Below, piece by piece: positions 17,120 to 23,522 of a DNA stretch of 64,000 bases. The stretch is from NCBI RefSeq assembly GCF_004331485.1, contig NZ_SJKD01000005.1, positions 1-64,000 of the forward strand. Direction: 5' to 3'. Within the stretch, counting starts at the first letter, position 1, and each line of letters starts with the position of its first letter. A program made the position numbers and the translations under genes. The stretch comes from Kribbella capetownensis. Its GTDB lineage: Bacteria; Actinomycetota; Actinomycetes; Propionibacteriales; Kribbellaceae. Below the pieces are notes generated by a model. It made no database searches and had not been told where the DNA came from. It saw only the letters and a program-made list of their open reading frames with translations.

Positions 17120-17133
17120 CCCCGGCGGGCGAC
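17105..17133. terminator. perfect 12-bp hairpin between convergent pimA and tautomerase genes
   Basis: GTCGCCCGCCGG (17105-17116) pairs exactly with CCGGCGGGCGAC (17122-17133) across a five-base loop that includes the pimA TAG. It has no T tract on either side, so it is a GC-only hairpin of the kind common at actinobacterial convergent ends. It could end transcription from both directions. Confidence 0.6.
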
Positions 17134-17140
17134 TCGCGGC

Positions 17141-17539
17141 TCAGCTGTAGGCCGCGTGCTGGTCCTCGACGCGCTGCTGGTCGTCGGCGAGGACGACCCC
17201 GTCGACGGCCACGACGTCGAGGGAGTGCTCGTGCAGGAAGGTGATGAACCACGGCAGCCCGTAGGCCTTGTCCATCGCCGCGTTCAGCTTCTCCAGCATG
17301 ATCCGCTTGACGTCGCGGCCGACGCCCTGCGGGACGTGCGCGACGAACGCGGGCCGGATGGGTTCGGAGCCGAGGAGCCCGTTCTGGCTCACGCTCTCCG
17401 GCGGCCATTCGCGGATGAAGATCCGTGTGTCGTCCGGGAACGGGTACGCCTCTTTCAGGGCGACGTACATCGCGTGGACGAGTTCACGCTTGGTCTCGAG
17501 GTCGGCACCGGTGGGGACGTCGAGGTAGGAAACGGGCAT
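17141..17539 (-). CDS. 4-oxalocrotonate tautomerase-like protein
   Basis: A 132-residue tautomerase-superfamily protein. The start at 17539 gives Met-Pro (MPVSYLDVPTGADLETKREL), so the catalytic N-terminal Pro is exposed after Met removal; AGGAGAAGACC lies just before it. The longer open frame to 17617 would bury that Pro and is rejected. The length is about twice that of the classical 62-residue enzyme, as in fused or MIF-like forms. It is divergent from an HxlR-type regulator gene, and the AT-rich region between them holds inverted repeats. The pair resembles the tautomerase/ArsR pair near 52.5-53.4 kb. Natural substrate unknown. Confidence 0.85.
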   Translation of the reverse strand: MPVSYLDVPTGADLETKRELVHAMYVALKEAYPFPDDTRIFIREWPPESVSQNGLLGSEPIRPAFVAHVPQGVGRDVKRIMLEKLNAAMDKAYGLPWFITFLHEHSLDVVAVDGVVLADDQQRVEDQHAAYS

Positions 17540-17567
17540 GGTCTTCTCCTGATCACTGGTAGAGAAC

Positions 17568-17597
17568 TTTCTTTTAGAAACTAGTTGATATCCACTA
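17568..17597. promoter_or_regulatory. inverted repeats in the tautomerase/HxlR intergenic region
   Basis: TTTCT-TTT-AGAAA (17568-17580) and TAGT-N8-ACTA (17582-17597) lie side by side in an AT-rich stretch that stands out from the GC-rich surroundings. HxlR regulators usually bind dyads between themselves and a divergent target, so these are the best operator candidates. Confidence 0.5.
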
Positions 17598-17647
17598 AGT
17601 ATGCAAGAGATAGTCATAAGAGAGTTGAGATGGATTATGCTGAAACC

Positions 17648-18295
17648 ATGACGACGACGAATCGGCGCTACGGCGACGGCTGCGCGATCGCGATCGCTCT
17701 GGACTACGTGGGCGAGCGGTGGGCGCTGCTGATCGTGCGCGAGCTCCTGCTCGGCCCGAAGCGGTTCACCGACCTGCAGGCCGGACTGCCCAATGCGGGC
17801 GCCAAGGTGCTGGCCCAGCGACTGCGGGAGCTGGAGGGCGCCGACGTCGTACGGCGTCGCACTCTGCCGCCGCCGGCCGCCTCACAGGTCTACGAGCTGA
17901 CCGAGTGGGGTGCCCGGTTGGATGACGTGATCGTCGTACTCGGAAACTGGGGAGCCGGCGCAGCGGAGAAGTCCGACGACCCGGTGAGTGCGGACTCGGC
18001 CATGATCCGGCTGCGCAGCCTGTTCACCGCGCAGCCGCAGCGGCCCTGGACCGCGAGCTATGAGCTGCGCCTCGGACGCGAGCGCTTCACGACCCGGGTC
18101 GTCGACGGACAGCTCGTCGCGATGACTCGGGGCGAGTCGCACGATCGGCCCGACACTGTCATCGAGTCCGACCCGGACACGTTGGCCCGGGTCCTCGTCG
18201 AGGAGCAGGTGACCAAGGCTGTCGAGGACGGACGCCTCACCATCACCGGCGACGCCGAGGCTGCTGACCGCCTGTTCGACGCCGTCCGGGCCTGA
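17648..18295 (+). CDS. HxlR-family transcriptional regulator with C-terminal SCP2-like domain
   Basis: A 215-residue regulator. The N-terminal HxlR winged helix has the family Cys (YGDGCAIAIALDYVGERWAL), LLIVRELLLGPKRFTDLQ, and AKVLAQRLRELEGADVVRRR. Residues from about 120 (LFTAQPQRPWTASYELRLG to LTITGDAEAADRLF) resemble the SCP2 sterol-carrier fold that is often fused to HxlR domains in actinobacteria and probably binds a hydrophobic ligand. The ATG at 17648 is used since the family N terminus begins there; the frame is open from 17585. The divergent tautomerase gene is the likely target. Confidence 0.88.
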   Translation: MTTTNRRYGDGCAIAIALDYVGERWALLIVRELLLGPKRFTDLQAGLPNAGAKVLAQRLRELEGADVVRRRTLPPPAASQVYELTEWGARLDDVIVVLGNWGAGAAEKSDDPVSADSAMIRLRSLFTAQPQRPWTASYELRLGRERFTTRVVDGQLVAMTRGESHDRPDTVIESDPDTLARVLVEEQVTKAVEDGRLTITGDAEAADRLFDAVRA

Positions 18296-18532
18296 TCAGG
18301 ACCGCCCGGAGCGGAAGGCGTTGAGGAGTGCGCTGCGGGCGTCGCCCGGCAAGCCCTCGCCGGGCAGGTCATGCAGGGCCTGTGAGGTCTGACGGATCTG
18401 GTCGAGGTAGCGCTCGCAGCCGTCGCACAGGGCCAGGTGGTCGACGAAGTCCTGCTCCGCCTCGGCACTCAGGGTCCCATCGAGGAACGCCGTCACACGC
18501 TCGACGAACTCACGGCACTCGAGGTCGCTCAT
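18296..18532 (-). CDS. anti-sigma factor with HC2 zinc finger
   Basis: A 78-residue zinc-finger protein: HLALCDGCERYLDQI gives the H-x3-C-x2-C ZAS motif, with a further Cys at position 6. There is no membrane segment, so this is a soluble anti-sigma factor of the RsrA/ZAS kind, which binds its sigma factor and releases it on oxidation or another signal (known for the family). Its start overlaps the stop of the ECF sigma gene by four bases, so the two are made together in a fixed ratio. Very short after the finger. Confidence 0.85.
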   Translation of the reverse strand: MSDLECREFVERVTAFLDGTLSAEAEQDFVDHLALCDGCERYLDQIRQTSQALHDLPGEGLPGDARSALLNAFRSGRS

Positions 18533-19164
18533 GACTCGTCACCTTCCCGCTGATAGAACTCTTCCAGTCTGCCGCGCAGGAACGCCCGCGCGCGGTGCAG
18601 CAGCACCCGTTGGTTCGCCGCCGTGATCCCGAGCAGTTCGCACACTTCGTCGTACGGGCAGCCCTCGATGTCTCGCAGTACAACGACCAGGCGCTGGCGC
18701 TCGGGGAGTTCGGCCAGCGCCTGGGTCAGGTGGGCGCGGATCTCGGCAGTGAGCAACCCTTGCTCCGGGGACGGCCAGGCCGGCGGGTAGTCCCACCAAT
18801 GGCCCGGGAACGGATCGCCCGCCGGGCGGAACCGGCTCGGGTCCACAGTCGGTCCCTGGTCGTCGACGCTGCTCATCGGCACGATCTTGTGTTCGCGGGT
18901 GCCGCGGCGCCTCGCAGTGTTGGTGAGGATCCGGTAGACCCACGTCTTCAGCGAGGACCGGCCCTCGAACCGCTCGATGCCCTCGATCACCGCGAGCCAG
19001 GTCTCCTGCACGACCTCGGCGGCCGACTCCTCGGTCGACACGAACGAGCGCGCCACCCGCAGCATCCCGCCGGACCAGCCGTCCAGGAGCAGCACGAACA
19101 CGTCCTCGTCGCCGGTCCGCAACCGCTCGAGGAGTACGTCGTCCGACGGCAGCCCAGCCATCAT
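18529..19164 (-). CDS. ECF RNA polymerase sigma factor
   Basis: A 211-residue extracytoplasmic-function sigma factor. Region 2 is at about 10-80 (DVFVLLLDGWSGGMLRVARS, AAEVVQETWLAVIEGIERFE, SLKTWVYRILTNTARRR) and region 4 at about 140-195 (LAELPERQRLVVVLRDIEGC, YDEVCELLGITAANQRVLLH). A linker rich in Pro and Trp (FPGHWWDYPPAWPSPEQ) lies between them. The start at 19164 or 19161 gives a normal N terminus; the frame is open to 19233. The partner anti-sigma gene overlaps its end. The MFS gene is upstream by four bases on the same strand, so all three may be one transcript. Confidence 0.92.
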   Translation of the reverse strand: MMAGLPSDDVLLERLRTGDEDVFVLLLDGWSGGMLRVARSFVSTEESAAEVVQETWLAVIEGIERFEGRSSLKTWVYRILTNTARRRGTREHKIVPMSSVDDQGPTVDPSRFRPAGDPFPGHWWDYPPAWPSPEQGLLTAEIRAHLTQALAELPERQRLVVVLRDIEGCPYDEVCELLGITAANQRVLLHRARAFLRGRLEEFYQREGDES

Positions 19165-19168
19165 CGGC

Positions 19169-20398
19169 TCAGCGTACGGCGACCGCATGCCGCTGCACCC
19201 AGACCAGCGCGGCACCGGCGAGCGCGACCGCACCGGTGATCATCCAGCCCGACACGTAGACGCCGGCGTACTTGCTCACGGCACCGAAGACCAGCGCGAA
19301 CGGCGTGAACAGCAACCACGACACCGCGCTGATCCCGGATGCCACTCCGGTCCGGATCGTCGAAGGCACCGCGTCGTGCATCAGTTGGCTGAGGTGGATG
19401 CCGATCACCACGAGCGCCAGGGTCAGGGCGACCATCGCAGCGGTCAACGCGGCCAGGCTGCGGCTGGTCGTCATGGTCAGGCACGCGGCCAGCATGGTGA
19501 CTACGACGATCGCCACGGAGAGCGGTCGCTCGAGATGCAGCCGACTCGCGAGCAGTCCACCGACCCCGATCATCCCGACCAGCAGCGCCCAGAACGGACC
19601 GTAGTACCCGGCCTCCGCCTTGAGCGTGACCAGCCAGAGCGGACCGAACTCGTACATCGCCTGCAGGATCATCGCCGACATCACCGTCGCGGCCGCGATC
19701 GGAACCAACCGTCCACGGTCGGTGATCGCGCGGTAGGTGACCACGAGGTGGTCCCGCAACGAGGTCCGTTCGCTCGTCCGGTGCAGCCGAGGCTCGCAGA
19801 ACCGGCTCAGCGCGACCAGGTAGAGCGCTGCGAACGGCAGCGTGAGGAAGTACGTCGCTCGCGGCGACAGCGCGGCCGCGATCCACCCGCCCGCCAACGC
19901 GCTTCCCACCAGGGCGACACTCTCGACGAAGCGGACCCAGCCGATCCGCCGCTCGTACTCCGCGCCGGCACCGGTCTCTTCGACGACCACGTCGTACACC
20001 ACGGCCTCGACGGTGCCGGAGTACATCGCGAAGTAGATCCCGAGGATCAGCGCCGCCACGATGTAGGTCACGACGTTCTGGCTGATCGCGCCGATGAAGA
20101 CGCTCACCAGTAGCGCGACTCCCGCCACCATCAGCACGCCCCGCCGCGACCAGCGGTCCGCGAGTACGCCGGACAGCACCTCCATCACCGGCACGAGCGC
20201 GGCGTACGCGGCTGCCATCACTCCGATCGTGGCGGCATCGAACCCGATCCCGCTCATGAACAGCTTCTCGACCGGCACCCAGAACCCCACGCCCTGCAGG
20301 AAGGTGGCCACCCACAATGGCATCAGCCGTCTTCGTAGCAGCGCGCTCCTGGGTTCGACGCACGGCGTGGGAGGAGCGGTGGCGATGGCTTGCGTCAT
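19169..20398 (-). CDS. MFS transporter
   Basis: A 409-residue major facilitator with about twelve helices. The first cytoplasmic loop carries GVLADRWSRRGVLMVAG, a version of the G-x-x-x-D-R-x-G-R-R motif. The middle loop (CEPRLHRTSERTSLRDHLVV) is charged, as expected. There are no substrate-specific signatures; it belongs to the general drug/metabolite group. It ends four bases before the ECF sigma factor start and so may be in the sigma/anti-sigma operon. The start at 20398 (MTQAIATAPPTP) is preceded by a weak GGGAGT. Confidence 0.85.
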   Translation of the reverse strand: MTQAIATAPPTPCVEPRSALLRRRLMPLWVATFLQGVGFWVPVEKLFMSGIGFDAATIGVMAAAYAALVPVMEVLSGVLADRWSRRGVLMVAGVALLVSVFIGAISQNVVTYIVAALILGIYFAMYSGTVEAVVYDVVVEETGAGAEYERRIGWVRFVESVALVGSALAGGWIAAALSPRATYFLTLPFAALYLVALSRFCEPRLHRTSERTSLRDHLVVTYRAITDRGRLVPIAAATVMSAMILQAMYEFGPLWLVTLKAEAGYYGPFWALLVGMIGVGGLLASRLHLERPLSVAIVVVTMLAACLTMTTSRSLAALTAAMVALTLALVVIGIHLSQLMHDAVPSTIRTGVASGISAVSWLLFTPFALVFGAVSKYAGVYVSGWMITGAVALAGAALVWVQRHAVAVR

Positions 20399-20458
20399 GA
20401 CGACTCCCAGGGCTGAGGTGTTCGGTCAGCCCTGCAGTGTCCTGAGGGTGCGGAAGCG

Positions 20459-20866
20459 TTACACCAGCTTCGCGGCGGTGGCCTGGATCTGGTCCATGTC
20501 GCCGGGAGTCGGGTGCCAGGGCAGCTGAAGCGGGTCGTCGTCGTACCGCGGGATGACGTGGAGGTGGGTGTGGAACACCGACTGCCACGCGGCCTCGCCG
20601 ATGCAGCTGAGCAGGTTGGCGCCGTCGGCGTCGAGGCGCTCGATCACCCGGCTGACCAGGGACTGCGCGAGCAGTGTCGCCGCAGTGAGGTCCTCGGCGC
20701 CGGCCTCGCGCAGATCCGTCGAGTGCGCTCGTGGAATCACCAGCAGATGCCCGGCCGTCGCCGGGTTGATGTCCATGAACGCGATCGCCCGCTCGGTCTC
20801 GGCCACCCGCGTCGCCGGAATGCTGCCGGCCACGATCCCGCAGAACAGACAGTTCGTCTCACTCAT
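20459..20866 (-). CDS. HIT-family (HINT-like) protein
   Basis: A 135-residue histidine-triad hydrolase with CLFCGIVAGSIPATRV at the N terminus, the core MDINPATAGHLLVIPRAHS and the catalytic motif HTHLHVIPRYDDD. HINT enzymes hydrolyse purine nucleotide phosphoramidates (known). It has the C-x-x-C zinc pair but not the second zinc ligands in full. The gene appears leaderless: TAGCCT is followed by six bases and then ATG. It is divergent from the membrane/TPR/AAA operon. Confidence 0.92.
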   Translation of the reverse strand: MSETNCLFCGIVAGSIPATRVAETERAIAFMDINPATAGHLLVIPRAHSTDLREAGAEDLTAATLLAQSLVSRVIERLDADGANLLSCIGEAAWQSVFHTHLHVIPRYDDDPLQLPWHPTPGDMDQIQATAAKLV

Positions 20867-20936
20867 CGCCCCAGGCTAATGCCCGCCAGAGCAGTACACT
20901 GCGCGTGCCCAGATCGATGGCCCATCGAGGAGCCTC

Positions 20937-21386
20937 ATGCCGGACGAACTGCTGCGCCCGACCATCGGCGCCGGTGTGGACATGTCGGTGCGCCCGTGGC
21001 GGCTGATGTCGCAGACGTACGTCGCCTTCTTCGGCGGGGTGATCGCCTCGACGGTGATCGCATTCCTGAACGCCCGCCGGCTCGGTGTCGACGCGGCCAA
21101 GCAGCGCCTGATCCTGGGCGTCGGTGGGATCGGCCTGATCGTGGTGATCGCGGCCTTCGCTGTCCTGAACACCGACGGTGACCTCAGCTCCGGCCTGCGG
21201 GTCGGGATCCGGGTCGTCGCCGTGGTCTGCTGCTTGGTCCAGCTCCGGATCCAGCGCCCGATGGACCGCGCGTTCCAGCTCCGCGGCACCGACTACGGCT
21301 CACTGTGGGGCACGGGCTTCGGGGTCACAGTCGCCGGCGCGGTCGCCGAAGCCCTGATCCTGGTCCTTGTGACGGTGGTCGTGTGA
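20937..21386 (+). CDS. small four-helix membrane protein, first gene of TPR/AAA+ operon
   Basis: A 149-residue protein with four predicted membrane helices (about 28-46, 58-76, 88-105, 128-148) and short loops. No known domain recognised. AGGAGC lies just before the ATG, and TACACT about 40 bases upstream could be the -10 of the operon. The stop overlaps the GTG of the TPR gene by four bases. The coupling suggests that it is the membrane anchor or a substrate of the TPR and AAA+ proteins (inference). Confidence 0.75.
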   Translation: MPDELLRPTIGAGVDMSVRPWRLMSQTYVAFFGGVIASTVIAFLNARRLGVDAAKQRLILGVGGIGLIVVIAAFAVLNTDGDLSSGLRVGIRVVAVVCCLVQLRIQRPMDRAFQLRGTDYGSLWGTGFGVTVAGAVAEALILVLVTVVV

Positions 21387-22258
21387 ACGAACCGACCGAG
21401 GCCCGCCTGCAGATGGCCGGCCACTGGCTGCAGATCGGGCACCCCGAGCGCACCCTCGACGAACTCCAGGGCCTCTGGGGCGACGCCGCGGTCGACTTCC
21501 GCGCCTACCTGTTCCGCGGTGCCGCACTGCATGCGCTGGACCGCAACGCCGAGGCCATCGACGTACTGAAGGACGGACTGGCTCTGCACGGTCCGTTCCT
21601 GCCGATGCTGCAGGTGCTCGGCTCGTCGCTGCGGTCCGAAGGCCGTCTCCCGGAGGCCGAGGCCGCGTTCCTCCAAGGCCTCAGCCTGGATCCGAACGAG
21701 CCCGACCTCCTGATCGGCTACGCGCGGGTGTGTCTGACCGCCGGTCAGGCGCAGAAGGCCAGCGCCTTGGTCGAGCGAGCGGCCTCCTATGCGCCCGAGA
21801 GCGTCGCCGTCTCGGCCGCTCGGGCTCAGGTCGCCTTCGCTCTCGGCAACGACCGCGACATGCACCGCCACAGCACGGAGGCTCTCTCGCACGATCCCGA
21901 GGACCCCGGCGCCCGCGCCCTGCACGGTACGTCGTCGATGCTCACGGGCGACTCGCGATCCGGCTACAACTCGCTCGCCTCCGCCGCCGCGTCCCAGCCC
22001 GGCGACCCCGACCTCCGGGCCGCTGCACGCGAGGCGAAGCTGATGAACCATCCGCTGATGCTGCCGCTGCGTCCGTTCCAGCGCGTCAACCCGCTGGTCG
22101 TCTGGATCGGTGCGGTCGCGATCATCTACGGCCTGCGCGCGGTGGGGCTGGCCCCGCTGTCGTTCGTCTTCGCGATGGTCTGGCTGGCGTTCTGCGTGTA
22201 CTCCTGGGTGGCCCCGCCGCTGGTCCGCCGCTGGATCAACAGAAAATGGGGCTCATGA
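21383..22258 (+). CDS. TPR-repeat protein with C-terminal membrane segments
   Basis: A 291-residue protein. Residues 1 to about 225 form TPR-type helical repeats (ALHALDRNAEAIDVLKDGLA, SEGRLPEAEAAFLQGLSLDP, LTAGQAQKASALVERAASYA, ALGNDRDMHRHSTEALSHDP). Two hydrophobic helices follow at about 238-255 and 258-278, with a short charged tail, so it is probably held in the membrane with its TPR domain in the cytoplasm. The GTG at 21383 overlaps the previous stop and its own stop overlaps the next ATG. TPR domains bind peptides or partner proteins; a link between membrane and ATPase is inferred from the operon. Confidence 0.85.
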   Translation: MNEPTEARLQMAGHWLQIGHPERTLDELQGLWGDAAVDFRAYLFRGAALHALDRNAEAIDVLKDGLALHGPFLPMLQVLGSSLRSEGRLPEAEAAFLQGLSLDPNEPDLLIGYARVCLTAGQAQKASALVERAASYAPESVAVSAARAQVAFALGNDRDMHRHSTEALSHDPEDPGARALHGTSSMLTGDSRSGYNSLASAAASQPGDPDLRAAAREAKLMNHPLMLPLRPFQRVNPLVVWIGAVAIIYGLRAVGLAPLSFVFAMVWLAFCVYSWVAPPLVRRWINRKWGS

Positions 22259-23499
22259 CGAACGATCGGATCGCCGCTCTGCGCAAGGCGGTCGACACCA
22301 ACCCGGACGACGTACTGCTGCGGCTGGTCCTGGCCGAGTCGCTGGTGGCTGCCGGCGACACCGAGGAGGCCCTGGATCAGTACGTCGTGCTCCTCGACCA
22401 GCAAGGGTTGCCGGAGGATCAGTTCGTGCCGGTCGGTGAGTTGGCCGCGGCCAACGGGCGGCTCGCGCTGCTGCGGAGCCTGCTCGAGGCGGCCCGTCAG
22501 CAGGGCGTGGTCGAGGGGACCGGGCGCCTGCAGCAGCTCGTCGACGACATGATCGCCGAGCGCAGTGGCGTGAAGATCAAGGTCGGTCCTGAGACCGACG
22601 TAGCGTTCGACCTGGACACCCCGAAGGAGACCACGACCTTCGACCAGGTCGGTGGGATGGAGGACATCAAGCGGGTCATCCACCGGATGGTGATCCTGCC
22701 GTTGAGCCGGCCGGAGCTGTACGAGAAGTACGGCCGGAAGTCTGGCGGCGGTGTGATGCTCTACGGCCCGCCTGGGTGCGGGAAGACGCTGCTGGCCCGG
22801 GCGACGGCGGGGGAGTGCGGGCTGCCGTTCATCAACGTCCGGATCGAGGACGTGATGGACCCGTACCTCGGCGTCTCCGAGCGCAATCTGCACACCGCCT
22901 TCGAGCGCGCCCGGGCGAACGCGCCGTGCGTGCTGTTCCTCGACGAGCTCGACGCGCTCGCGTTCGCGCGGCACAAGCATGGCGGTTCGGAGGCGCGCCG
23001 GCTGGTCGACGTATTGCTGCAGGAGCTCGACGCGATCGGCTCCGAGAACGACGGCCTGCTCGTCCTGGCCGCGACCAACGCGCCGTGGGATGTGGACGAG
23101 GCGATGCTGCGGCCGGGCCGGTTCGACCGCGTCATCTTCGTCCCGCCACCCGATGAGCCCGCGCGCGCCGACATCCTGTCCGTGCTGGTGAAGGATGTAC
23201 CGGCCGACGGACTGGACCTGAAGGCGCTCGCCGGGCAGACACCGATGTTCAGCGGCGCGGACCTGCGCGCGCTGATTGAGCGGGGCGTCGACCGGGTGAT
23301 CGACGAGGCGCTGTCGAGTGGTGGCGAACCGCCGCTCTCAATGCACCATCTCGCCGACGCGCTGCCCACGGTCAAGCCGTCGACACTCGACTGGCTGCAC
23401 CGCGTTCGGTCGTACATCGAGTTCGCCAACCAGAGCGAGCGGTACGACGACGTTGCGGCGTACCTGAAGTCGCGGGATGTCCGGCGCCGCCTGAGCTGA
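22255..23499 (+). CDS. AAA+ ATPase of the CDC48/VPS4-like type with N-terminal TPR-like domain
   Basis: A 414-residue ATPase. Residues 1-110 form helical TPR-like repeats (LRLVLAESLVAAGDTEEALD). The AAA module starts near 122 (TTFDQVGGMEDIKRVIHRMV) with Walker A YGPPGCGKTLLARA near 165, Walker B CVLFLDELDALAF near 224, sensor 1 LAATNAPW, arginine finger region RPGRFDRVIFVPPP and sensor 2 SGADLRALIERGVD. It has a single AAA ring and no peptidase domain, so it should remodel or extract proteins rather than degrade them. The ATG at 22255 overlaps the TPR gene stop; an ATG at 22246 is in frame. Its partners are the TPR membrane protein and the four-helix protein. Confidence 0.9.
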   Translation: MTNDRIAALRKAVDTNPDDVLLRLVLAESLVAAGDTEEALDQYVVLLDQQGLPEDQFVPVGELAAANGRLALLRSLLEAARQQGVVEGTGRLQQLVDDMIAERSGVKIKVGPETDVAFDLDTPKETTTFDQVGGMEDIKRVIHRMVILPLSRPELYEKYGRKSGGGVMLYGPPGCGKTLLARATAGECGLPFINVRIEDVMDPYLGVSERNLHTAFERARANAPCVLFLDELDALAFARHKHGGSEARRLVDVLLQELDAIGSENDGLLVLAATNAPWDVDEAMLRPGRFDRVIFVPPPDEPARADILSVLVKDVPADGLDLKALAGQTPMFSGADLRALIERGVDRVIDEALSSGGEPPLSMHHLADALPTVKPSTLDWLHRVRSYIEFANQSERYDDVAAYLKSRDVRRRLS

Positions 23500-23522
23500 C
23501 GGCGGCACCGGACAGTGATCCG

